Source: Nereocystis luetkeana (lineage: Eukaryota > Sar > Phaeophyceae > Laminariales > Laminariaceae). Taken from it: a stretch of 64,000 bases of DNA. Location of the stretch: assembly GCA_031213475.1 (NCBI GenBank), contig JARUPZ010000009.1, forward strand, positions 1,240,001 through 1,304,000, written 5' to 3'. Both the position numbers and the translations under genes were made by a program. This document shows, one piece after another, positions 46,191-56,083 of this stretch. The notes below the pieces were generated by a model. The model was given only the letters and a program-made list of their open reading frames with translations, was not told where the DNA came from and searched no databases. How positions within the stretch are numbered: position 1 is the first letter of the stretch; every line of letters begins with the position of its first letter.

Positions 46191-46263
46191 GAACCGCAGT
46201 CCCGTGTTGTGGACAAACCACTCTATCTTCAAGTAGTTTGTCCCCAAAACGGGACTGCGGTTC
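46191..46263. mobile_element. Small hairpin MITE flanked by TA
   Basis: 73 bp with near-perfect inverted ends GAACCGCAGTCCCG and CGGGACTGCGGTTC, plus an inner pair GGACAAAC/GTTTGTCC, flanked by TA at 46189-46190 and 46264-46265. It is non-coding and can fold almost end to end. It lies in large element 2 and is unlike the TTACGGGGG MITEs. Confidence 0.75.
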
Positions 46264-46554
46264 TAAAGGGGTTAACCGAATCTTCGGCCATTGACTAGTA
46301 AGGACTGCAGTACTGTAGCTCATGCGCATCTCATTGCATACTTCCGCAGCGTATCAGTACGAGGGGATTACAAGTATACGGCGTATCTGCCAATAGTAAA
46401 CTGGGGCTGTGTGATGTGATACCAGCTCGGTGTGCTGAAAATACTATATTATACCGTAGTATGTGAATGATGAAGAGAAGACATACTTTACTTTAGTCGG
46501 GATGAATAAGGTAATGCGACCGTGTGTGTACTGATCGTACTCTTTACGAGTCTT

Positions 46555-47440
46555 GTGTGTGTGTTCACCTTGAACCGTTCTTTCTACCCGTCGACATCCA
46601 GCACAACCAGTGTCCGTGCCCATTATTTGAGACTAGAGATATAGATTTTCTGTGGTCACAAACTACGCCACAGAGATTACATATATATATATATTTTCTC
46701 ATCCCATTCATTATCTTCGCACATCTTCTCTCTCTCCTTCCAACTCGTAACTCAGATCCGGGGTCACATAGCAGGCTCTTCTCCCCCCTTCCCGCTACGG
46801 TACGTGCCTTCATTTTCATCGCGAGAAGATTTCAGACTTTTCTTCCCTCGTCGACTCGCATCGAATTGTGCCTACCCACGCTGCAAGGCGCTCTCAACAA
46901 TTGAATTCTTTTTTTAAAATTATTTTTGCAAATAAAGTCAAAGTCCGACCCACCTGGGGCTCGAACCAAGGACTCAAGCACAAGTAGAATTCGGGGTTAA
47001 CCATTTGAACCACCGGGACGACCGGCTTGCTGCAGACCAGTACACTGTTACGTACAGTATATGTATGCGGTAAGCACAGTATTGGGACCCCATCAACACA
47101 TGTCTTTACACCCAACTACATCGGTACTGGGTTATCCGTTCTGATTTCATATAATAATCGACGGGGGCCAATCATGCGTGTCTTCTTCACATTAAACCGT
47201 TCTTTCTACCCGTCGTCATCCAGCACAACCAGTGTCTGTGCTGATTCTTTAATCCTTAAGCATAGATTTGCTGTGGTCACAAACTATGCCACGGATATGC
47301 TACAAACCAGTACACATTGTTACGTACAGCAGTACATGTATGTATGCAGTAATAACAGCAGTAGTATTGAGACCCCATGAACACATTTCTTTCTACCCCA
47401 TTAAACACATCAGTACTGGGTTGTCCGTTCTGTTTTCTTA
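46555..47440 (-). repeat. Tandem duplication of interior core R3, first copy split by a SINE
   Basis: Copy one is 46555-46680 plus 47027-47140; copy two is 47180-47440. Both carry CCGTTCTTTCTACCCGTCG, ACAACCAGTGTC, CTGTGGTCACAAACTA and, further on, AACCAGTACAC or GACCAGTACAC and TACTGGGTT(A/G)TCCGTTCTG. SINE copy 4 sits in the first; the second shows the empty site near 47295. Confidence 0.8.
46683..47026 (-). mobile_element. tRNA-derived SINE, copy 4
   Basis: Same family and length. Tail side has an (AT)n run at 46680-46694; head ends CCGG near 47025. It is inserted in the first of two tandem core copies; the other copy is uninterrupted. Confidence 0.92.
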
Positions 47441-48462
47441 GAATTGACAGACGCTCGTGATGTGCGGAGAAACTATTGATAATGAGTAGGGCTGTTTCCT
47501 ATTGCAACGTTCCGGGTCAGAAGACCATAGGGGAGAAAGCCAGTGAAATGACAACGTACCGAGTAAAAATACCATAAAAACAGGTAAAACTAGTGATATT
47601 CCCACGTATCGGGTACTAGAAGATCAGAACACCAGCTATTCCATGTGATGACATATTAGTTGTTGTGTATAGTTCTCAGTTTCAACGAAACTTTCACAGA
47701 ATGCTTTCACCCCAATAACAACCTGCCTTGCTACGCACAGCTAAACGGCTTTACAACAGTACTTCATGCCAGGACACGACGAGTAGTGGTGTCATCCGTT
47801 GCTGAGGTAATAAGGGACACTAATACCGTACATGTGTAGGGACAAACGTAAAGGTATCCACTCGCGCTCTTGTGAAAGCAAGAGGAATGGTAGGCCCACG
47901 GATCCAGCGAGATCTTGCCTTACGACTTATATTACCATGAACAGTTCTATTGAAAGTACTAATATCGATAGTGTGAATACATGCATCCTTCACGTGTGTT
48001 GTCTTCAACTTCCTTTTTACCCAGCTTCATCAGTATACCCCGTATGAATACCATATATACATACGGTGTGTGGCATATCCTGATACGTGTCTTTTTCATG
48101 ACTCGTTACGGCAATTAAGATGGAAAGAGAGATAAAGGGTCCCTCGGGATCTTACCATACGGCTCACAGTTTTACAGTATTATTTATAGATACCAAATAT
48201 ACGTTCTCCAATGATGTTGTAAAAAGCATACATATTGCAAGCCACCCACCCTGTATGCTTCTCCGTGTATCAATAAATCGACCCTGTTCGGGGAATAAAT
48301 AAATAAAACTTCCAGGGTACTGCAGTAGCAGAATAGGAGTCCATGTCTTTTTTCCAAATTGCACCATGTACTACCATTGATATTATTAATCGTCGTGTAT
48401 GGTAATGCCCGTCGTGAGTATATTTTTTTCTTTTTTCTTGGTGAGAATCGTGCGTAGGGTAT

Positions 48463-49025
48463 ATATAGACTACTGATAGCATTATTTGTAGAGACGAAGA
48501 TACGCCTTTTCTGATTGATTTCCGAATTGAGGCGCCTTTGCTACAGGCAGCTAAGTGCTTGGGGCGTGGTATATTATCCGTAACTACGTACAGCTTCAAA
48601 CTTAGTACCCTCTACGGGAGGCACTCATCCCACAACGAGGTCCAAAAGTGCTCCCTACTGTTTCGATATCAGCCACGAGATATTCTCCAACAACAGCAGC
48701 TACATGTGACATGTCACAACGAAAGTACTGACTGTCGATAAGGTTGGGCTGCTTGATAAGAGTCGTACACATATTGCCATGCATGGTAGTCTAAATGAAT
48801 ACAGCAGAACCATCACGATTTACTACTCAGATTCCATGCCTTTCCGAACACCACGGGCAGCTCGTCAGTGGCATGCGCGAGTTTTCTAGCGCTGGCGTGT
48901 GTGACTTGAATTTGCTGTCAATCAGGGCGGCACAGCCTGCCCCCCTTATTTTTTTTGTGCTCGAGGAATACCGTACAGCAAGAAAAATACTCGTATTTTC
49001 GACTGTCAATACGAAAAAAAAAAAT
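48463..49025 (-). repeat. Interior block R1, inverse copy
   Basis: Inverse partner of 19960-20600, holding CTACATGTGACATGTCACAA and CAGATTCCATGCCTTTCCGA. From it, further shared blocks run left to 47460 in the order of large element 1 read backwards, for example ACCCTGTTCGGGGAATAAAT (48280) against TTCCCCGAACAGGGT (21507). Confidence 0.75.
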
Positions 49026-49509
49026 AGAGACGAATCAATCCCGCGGATGTGTTTCACCCGCTCCATACCGGTTGGTCTGGTACTGATCAGGATGGGCTGC
49101 ATCGTGTATCTGCCATCACCTCGAACCCTTCGGGCACAACAAGCTACACCTCCCTCTGTTGTGTGCAAGCTCATCATCGACAAGCTGAAACTATCTCACC
49201 CCGTGTGACCCGTGCCCCACAAGGCCTTGCTTACGTAGCCGATCTTCACCTGCTCCGATTTTCCTTCTGCTTTCCTCTGATGTTTGTCTTTCAGTCGTTC
49301 AAATGTTGTACTTGGTACTCGAGCACAATGCTCAGTTAGTATGCAACACGGACAGTGGTGCGACCGGAGACATCGAAGAGGGTCAAACGTGCATCGGACT
49401 TTCCATTTGGTGTGCATACGCTCATTTCGTCGCGTCGTGTCGTAGTCTTGCTATCGACACACATATGTACGACTAATGATATAGTTGAAGCATCGCGGCA
49501 AGAAGGCTA

Positions 49510-49614
49510 TTACGGGGGACCATAGTTAATACGACCTATGGTATACACAAAAACCTATATTTTTCTTTTTTTTTACTAACAATATTTGGTCCTATTTACT
49601 ATGGTCCTCCGTAA
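49510..49614. mobile_element. TA-flanked MITE, copy 3
   Basis: 105 bp with ends TTACGGGGGACCATAGTTAA and ACTATGGTCCTCCGTAA, TA at 49508-49509 and 49615-49616. The interior has a T-run. It sits in large element 2 and is somewhat more diverged than copy 2. Confidence 0.9.
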
Positions 49615-49618
49615 TAGT

Positions 49619-50640
49619 CGCAAAAATATACGTGATTTTCTTGAAAATTCCATGTTTTCCAGCCGACAATGCACAGTAGCGTTGTCGAGGGAGGGGTTCA
49701 TCGTTCTAGGTTATATATATATATATATATTTTTTTCCATCCCATTCATTATCTTCGCACATCTTCTTCTCTCTCTCCTTCCAACTCGTAACTCAGATCC
49801 GGGGTCACATAGCAGGCTCTTCTCCCCCCTTCCCGCTACGGTACGTGCCTTCATTTTTATCGCGAGAAGATTTCAGCCTTTTCTTCCCTCGTCGACTCGC
49901 ATCGAATTGTGCCTACCCACTCTGCAAGGCGCTCTCAACAATTGAATCCCTTTTTTTATTTTTGCAAATAAAGTCAAAGTCCGACCCTCCTAGGGCTCGA
50001 ACCCAGGACTCAAACAAGTAGAATTCGAGGTTAACCACTTGAACCACCGGGGCGACCGGCTACTATATACGCCCAAACGGCGTAAGGCTCAATATTGTTA
50101 GTTTCCGATATCACCTAACCGAACAAACGGTACACGAGAGCATACGTGTATGAGTACGTACGGCACCTTTGGCTTGTATCAACACCTGTCAGTTGCATTT
50201 GGTTTTGAAGAGATTATGTGGTCAAAAGCATGCAGTAATTTATTAACGAACATGCATGTGAGCGCGATCATGAACAACGAGCGAACATACGAGCACGAGC
50301 AACAGGCAAACAGAGCACGAGCAACGAATATGCCTGCATGCATTGACCAGACAAGTATCTTCAAAGCCTCACGAAACAAACAGGCAGCGCACCATCGGCA
50401 GCGTGAATACTTAACAGCATATTCCACGAATCACCATCATACAAGGCAGGCAACAATGAGAACATTGTGCATGTATGCATATACCGAGTATCCCATAGAA
50501 TGTTTGCAAAGATAGGACACAGGATTGATTATACAAAAACCACGATCATATGATATCACAGCAGTTTTGCAAAAACTCCCATCGCCTGCACACTTTTTGC
50601 GAACACTCCGATCATCTGCAATGGACTTTGATCGGCCTGG
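49619..50640 (-). repeat. Interior block R3, inverse copy, split by a SINE
   Basis: Inverse partner of 22560-23005 plus 26871-27000. It reads without interruption at about 50110-50165, where element 1 carries gag-only copy B, while it is interrupted at 49711-50060 by SINE copy 5, where element 1 is uninterrupted (about 26950). It contains near-tandem hexamer-like stretches (GAGCACGAGCAAC) at 50290-50330. Confidence 0.8.
49711..50060 (-). mobile_element. tRNA-derived SINE, copy 5
   Basis: Same family. (AT)n then T-run at the tail (49711-49736), box B complement GGGCTCGAACCC near 49994, head end CCGG at 50059. The flanks TATATA/TACTATATA suggest a short AT-rich target. It lies in interior block R3 of large element 2; the empty relative is at about 26950. 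Confidence 0.92.
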
Positions 50641-50648
50641 GTTCATCC

Positions 50649-51200
50649 TGGTGATGTAGGGTACAGCTCTCAGACGCTAAAAAGGACCCGCGCTCGTTAG
50701 ATCTCTGAGACCGACTGACCTGCTGGTTGGGAGTTCGAGAAGTGCCTTCGTGCAGTAATGATCGGGTCACGCAGAAAGTGAATCGATGCGATGCAGTAGT
50801 TGCAAGCAGCCAGAGTGAGCAATGGAACAGGCATTAAAGACACGATGACGGGCACGACGGGCAAAACAGGGGCTGCGTATCGATAGGACGGGTATCACAG
50901 ATCACTTGGCTTTGACTTTGTTTCTTCACCTGGTGGTGTTTTGTAAACACCGGGCTGTTCTGTGACCTCGTTACAGGGTCTTTACACGGAACTGAAGGCG
51001 TTCCCACACCGGGGATTCCCTGCCCCTATAAGATCCGCCCAGAGGATGCTAGCTAAAGCTTGCCTTCTGCCTATCGAATAGGCCCGACGCGTGACACTAA
51101 TCAGGACAGTTGTGTTCGCGCCGTATTATCCTCCCCACAGCGCTGGTCACGACAGCCGCAGCGCTATGAACCTCCTACCCTGGCGCCACTCGCTCTAACA
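50649..51200 (-). repeat. 5' LTR of large LTR element 2
   Basis: 552 bp matching 37201-37740, ending on the plus strand at CTCTAACA and followed by TSD CAGC (51201-51204). On the minus strand the LTR is followed by GGATGAACCCAGG. Confidence 0.86.
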
Positions 51201-51292
51201 CAGCTCATGCAGAGTTGACTCTACAGTCGCTCCCACTCCGCGTTCGGCGCCTCGCGCCACGCTTCCGGTGCCTCCCACCCAGCTTCAAAAAA

Positions 51293-52497
51293 CTAAAAGG
51301 CTCCAAGCCTGCATGTATATCACAGCCCGTATTTGACTACCTTTATCTTGCGTTCTGCCTGCTTCTTCTCTCGCTGGTTCTCCCCCTCTGCTTGGGGCAC
51401 GAACTCTGACCAGGTACCCTCATCCATAATCCACTTTCCATGTGTCACATTGTAATGCTCCCCAATTATTTTCAACGCCTTTTTAACAAAATCCATTTTC
51501 CCTTCGAATATTTTACGTTTGTACCCCGGGTACTGCTTGTACTCGAGTATAAGTACTCATACTCCCAGAACTCAGGGGTTTTGGCCCTTCAATACTGCTC
51601 ATAATCCACGTACTCCGAGTATTTAGGCCATTAGTACTCCAGTACTCGAAGTACTCGGAGTAGGATAACTACTCGATACTCGGAGTATACTCGGAGTATC
51701 GAGTATAATACCGAGAAATCGAACTTTGTCGAGCCGCGAGCAATGTCGGTTAAACCCCAAAAAATCATCAAACCGGCTGCTGCACAGGTGATATAGGGCG
51801 AGTTTTGACGTCGTGAAAAGCTGTTTAGGATCATCGAGATTCTTACTGATACTAAAGTAGTAGAGGGGCTCGAGTAGGGTTCCAACAACAGCATCATACG
51901 ATGTCGAAACAACAGAAGGAGGAGCAGCATCAGCAGCGTAAAGGCGAGTATGGAAAATCTACGGGGATCAAACGAAGCCGGCAAAACGTGAACCGACGGA
52001 GGATGATAAACGGACCCCGCATACGCGTCATACATCCGCTCCTGCTAGGAGAGCCAACGTCTTTCGCATCGTGTAGGCGGTTTGTGTTGTTTCACCACAG
52101 GTGCTGCGGGTAGGCTTTTTCCTTCCGCTGCTGTATGCAGTTGAGTTTCCTTTGCTCGGGGCCAGGTCTTCGCGCCGAAACTCATCATCATCGCGACGCG
52201 TTACCAACAACGTGGTGTAGCGAGCGTCGCTCCTCGTCCTCTCTATACGGGAGGTGAAGTCGGTTGGTTAAATATTATTATATTCGAAGCGAATATGGAG
52301 TTTGTTAAAAAGGCGTTGATAAGAATTGGGAGGCATTGCAATGTGACACATGGAAAGTGGATTATGGATGAGGGTACCTGGTCAGAGTTCGTGCCCCAAG
52401 CAGAGGGAGAGAACCAACGAGAGAAGAGGCAGGCAGAACGCAAGATAATAGTAGCCATATACGGGCAGTGATATACATACAGGCTTAGAGCGTTTTT
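51293..52497. mobile_element. Foldback element with about 225-bp inverted arms
   Basis: The left arm 51293-51522 and right arm 52272-52497 are inverted copies: GGCTCCAAGCCTGCATGTAT at the left outer end, ATACATACAGGCTTAGAGCG at the right. The inner spacer (about 750 bp) starts with the ACTCGGAGTA satellite (51525-51720) and holds no recognised gene. Each arm encodes, reading inward on its own strand, a peptide with GKWIMDEGTWSEFVPQAE. A third arm is at 17776-18363. Long inverted arms around a variable middle fit a foldback-type DNA element; no target duplication was identified. Confidence 0.65.
51525..51720. repeat. ACTCGGAGTA satellite, second patch
   Basis: Imperfect copies of TACTCGGAGTA and its palindromic relatives, as at 17021-17515, immediately inside the left arm of the foldback element. 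Confidence 0.8.
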
Positions 52498-52990
52498 GTT
52501 TGCGCAGGATGCCGAACAATGGAAAACGTCGCTCGACGTGTGGGGCAGCAGCGACGACCAGAAACGACGCAGGCGCCGCCCACGAGGGCGGAGAGAGAAA
52601 CGCCACCAGAGGTGAGGCTGGAGAGGGAGGCGCCGGAAGCGGAGGGAGGCAGGAGCTGCTGCTGGAGGATCACAGGTGGCCTTGCGGGACTTTGTGGCGA
52701 AGCCACAACCTTAGCACGTTGCGGCGACAGGAAAAACGCATACCGCAACGCTTGCGTAACGTACCAAATGCACCTCGATTGTGAGACGTCCAGTCGTGAA
52801 GTTTGCATAACGTGTGACATTGTCGTGAGGTTCATGGATGTTCTTGCAACGTTTGCTTGAGTTTTTTTTCGCCAACGCGTATGACACATTTTTGGATTAA
52901 AATTGTATACCCCGTATGCGTTGTTATATAGTTCAGTATGTATGTATATACTTTTATTCACGAACTGACACAAACATGGAAATAATGAAG

Positions 52991-53288
52991 AAAGGAAAAC
53001 TGGGGCTTGTGGGGGGGCACTAAATCGTTGGTTTCATATGTTTTATGAAAAGGGATGGGGGAGAGGGGCATGATGTTGACAATCATCATGAGGGCAGCTG
53101 GTATAACTGCGAATCGCCGTCTACCAGGTAACTGCAAGAAAAGGAAAACTGGGGCTTGTGGGGGGGCGCTAAATCGTTGGTATCATATGTTTTATGAAAA
53201 GGGATGGGGGAGAGGGGCATGATGTTGACAATCATCATGAGGGCAGCTGGTAAAACTGCGAATCGCCGTTGACCAGGTAACTGCAAGG
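52991..53288. repeat. 149-bp tandem duplication, nearly identical
   Basis: Two copies starting at 52991 and 53140, each from AAAGGAAAACTGGGGCTTGT to CCAGGTAACTGCAAG, differing at only a few bases. The low divergence points to a recent duplication. No coding role seen. Confidence 0.92.
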
Positions 53289-53754
53289 ATGTTTGCATCG
53301 TACTATTAATAGGTGTTTCAGTTTGTGTCGATCTCATGTTGTAACAAAATAATTGTAATTTGTTTTGGCAGTTTTTTGTTTGACGCAGAATTGACTACGG
53401 AATCCATGAAAAACAATGAAAATAGGGCAGAACATTCTTCTTCCCCGAGCATGGTTTGTGCCGAGGTTTCATATTTTTTACTTGATTTGAAAGTACGTTT
53501 TGGGTGGTTTTTGCGTACAGAGCGTGTGTTCACGTATGGTGTCGGTTATGTACAGTGCAAAACCGCGAGTGAGACCAAAAAAGGTATATATACAGGGAAA
53601 AGCATAAGTTTGTGGGCAATAAATACAACAAGATGTGAGTCGTTATTTTGTTGCGGGTGTAGTGCATATAGCACCATGTATGTTGTCTTCTACAAGTTCA
53701 ATTATTAGTTTTTTTTTCGTGTGTACATATTTCGTACCAGGTACCAGTATATTA
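53289..53754. other. Stretch with one unrecognised open frame
   Basis: A plus-strand frame of 131 codons (53313-53708, starting at a non-AUG codon) is open but resembles no known protein. It has an irregular Cys/Phe-rich composition and no visible domain. It ends just before the TIR element at 53755. I do not call it a gene. Confidence 0.3.
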
Positions 53755-54645
53755 GGGTGTTTGCGAAAGAACCGATTATAGTTGGGTCGCGAACCAAAGG
53801 CTACTCACCAAACCAAAACATAATCGGGTTTGAAACTGCTTGCGAGAACCCAAAACGATCATTTCGGTTTCGACCTCAAAATAAATTTCTAGGAATTTAG
53901 AATACAGCCACAAATGACAAATAACGAAATAAAAGGACGATAAATGGAACACCAACGGCTTCGCACGAGGTGCTGCTCCCTGCTGCTGCTGCGTGGCTCG
54001 CTGCGTTTCTGTCTGCTCTGTGTGCTCTATGGCAGTCATACGAAGAGTGACAATCGATGCGAATGGGGCCTGTTGTGCAGTGCGTGCGTAGGCGTGCTGT
54101 GGGTGAGCCTGTGGTGCGGTAACACGCCCCAGAGCCCAGAGTGCCGCTGCTTTGTTGCCGCAGGAACAGCAAGCTGCACAGCAGAGCAACAACTTCAGCA
54201 GTAGTCCACAACGCACACGGCGCCGTCAACGATGTTGATGCTGCACCCTGCCAGCCCTCCGCCGCATATGGCCGTATGCCTTTGCCGGCCATAAGGAGGG
54301 CTTCGCGTTGACACGGACTCGCCGGATGGGCCGTGTGCTTGGTTAGATAGCTTGGTGGTGAGAGGCAACCCCTGTATCATGCCTCACTCCTTCTGGCTGC
54401 TGCTGTACGCTGTGCGATGACAACCTGACGTAAAAGAATATGATTTCTTGTCAAATACGATGTTTTCATTTGTCCGGGGCGATCTGGGTTGTCCTGGCCA
54501 ATGACTTGACCGTCCAAATCGAAACCCAAAAAGCCAAACCCAACCCGAAATTTTTGTGAAGATGATTTTGTGAAGTTGATTTTTTTTGGGATCGGGGGAA
54601 TAGAAATTGGCCAAACCAAACCATAATCGGAACTTCGCAAACACC
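53755..54645. mobile_element. 891-bp non-autonomous TIR element, 6-bp target duplication
   Basis: Ends GGGTGTTTGCGAAAGAACCG on the left and CGGAACTTCGCAAACACC on the right are inverted, with CCGATTATAGTT/AACCATAATCGG continuing the match to about 28 bp. ATATTA flanks both sides (53749-53754, 54646-54651). No transposase frame is seen; inside is CTG/CAG-rich sequence. The superfamily is not clear: the GGGTGTTTG-type end recalls PIF/Harbinger-like elements, which make 3-bp duplications, so TTA within ATATTA could be the true target. Confidence 0.75.
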
Positions 54646-54651
54646 ATATTA

Positions 54652-55022
54652 TTTCCCCGATTGTTTCGTTTTTTGTTTCGCGTTTCTTTTTTTTTTGGAT
54701 TTCGTGTTTTAGATTTGTTGTTGTCGTTTTTCCTTGTTTGGCTTGCTTTTTCGTTTGATTTCGATTTTCGTGTGCTGTCAAATATTATAGCCATAACGAA
54801 AAATACAGCACTTTGACCTGGTACGTTTCCCAACCTGAGTACATTGTGACGCGTACATTCGACAATCCGGGGGGGTTGTAAAAGTTTATGCTGGACAAAA
54901 ATTGACCTTGAGATCTGTGGCTCAAGGTGTTTTTACTTAAGGTCCTCTAGAGTACGTTCTCAAGGTACTCCAGTGGCCACCTGTGCTCTGAATCTTCTGA
55001 ACAAACGCCTTCAGCCGAGCCC
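54652..55022. other. Unassigned spacer
   Basis: Between the TIR element and gag-only copy C. T-rich at 54660-54775, then unique-looking sequence. Nothing recognised. Confidence 0.5.
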
Positions 55023-56083
55023 TGTGGTCGTCAGGGGGCATCCGGGGGGCATCCCCTGGTTTCCTGTAGAGATAGGGATATTAGGGTATAACGGATGTTG
55101 CGTCCTTGTTGCTGAGAAACTTTGCCCACAGCAGTCACTCTTCTTTTTTCTTTTCGTTTGTCTTTCTTTCTTCTAAGAACAAACTTACGTATCTCTTACT
55201 TCGCGTCGACTAGGATGGCTGACTCGCTCGAGTGGTACAGCTATATGCTGGCCTCGAGCTGATCTTGGTCATCCGAGGCGTACCACAATACTGCAGTATT
55301 CGAGGGTAGACCGGTTGTCGCACGGGAAATTTCGAATTTGAGGGTCGGGTGAGGTTTCGTTCGGTCAGGTATCGATCGTGTGGGCATGTTGATGTCTTGG
55401 GTATTGGTACTCGGATATCATCGGGTTGAGAATCTTCTACTTCGGTCAGGTGGTGTTCAAGGGTTTGGGTGGAATTCGTGTGGATCTCTACGCTTCAGGT
55501 GAAGCTAGATTTGCTTGCTGCTACAAATTACAAAACATACGTGCATCTACAATAGAGGTCGGTTGAGCCAATATCGCCTTCTTCGGAATCTTGGCTACAT
55601 TCATCCGGGTGCGAGGTGTCTGTCATCGGGTCGAGAGGTGGACGATCAGGGCGATCGACTGTTGGAGTGGAGCAGCAGCCGATTGGAGCAACAGCTTGGC
55701 TGGAGCATATCTCGGATATGAGTCGAGCACACCAATCACCAAATTTTGTCTACGAGTACGAGATACGAGTGCAACAATAATTGTCAGCAAAATATCTCTT
55801 GAACAAGATACTATAGTGGGTGGAAAATTGTCGACAGGATCTTTAAGGTGACAGGAATAATATCTTCGGCGTGGGCTGGTGCACGAAACGGTGAGGCTCT
55901 TTTCCGTATATTTCGCATTCGGACTCCTAGCTTGGCGGACTACGATATGGAACGCTGGCAAGGTTCAAATGGTCGGTCGTTTGGTCCAGACCAAGGTCGA
56001 GGGGCTCGTCGTGCGTCACGAGGTACTCATACATGTACGAGTTCGAGTCTGGAGCTTGATCGATTCCTCGTACAGATTCAGAG

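Larger units (their letters stand above)
37201..51200 (-). mobile_element. Large LTR retrotransposon 2 (14.0 kb, same lineage as element 1)
   Basis: Minus strand. The 5' LTR is about 50649-51200 and the 3' LTR 37201-37740 (minus-strand ends TGCTACAG...CTGTAACA). TSD CAGC lies at 37197-37200 and 51201-51204. A polypurine-like GGGCAGGGG sits at 37749-37741 next to the 3' LTR, and GGATGAACCCAGG follows the 5' LTR, like element 1. The interior blocks match element 1 in inverse orientation and largely in the same order (R1 49025-48463, 48445-47460, core 47275-46555, R4 45120-44275, R5 43410-43180 and 39510-39170), yet the LTRs are unrelated by eye. Later arrivals: a short-LTR integrase element, four SINEs, a SINE relic and two MITEs. 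No RT belonging to it was seen. Broken and old. Confidence 0.85.

Noticed and set aside
19960-49025. A single large palindromic (inverted) duplication of the chromosome
   Set aside because: The inverted match ends at the LTRs of two separate elements, each with its own target duplication, so two independent insertions of one lineage explain it better.
52500-52860. Arg/Gly-rich open frames after the foldback element (94 and 113 codons)
   Set aside because: Two overlapping frames of GC-rich composition with no motif; an apparent GCAG acceptor before them is not matched by a credible upstream exon.
53313-53708. 131-codon plus-strand open frame
   Set aside because: No ATG start, no recognisable domain, irregular composition and no second copy for comparison; not supported as a gene.
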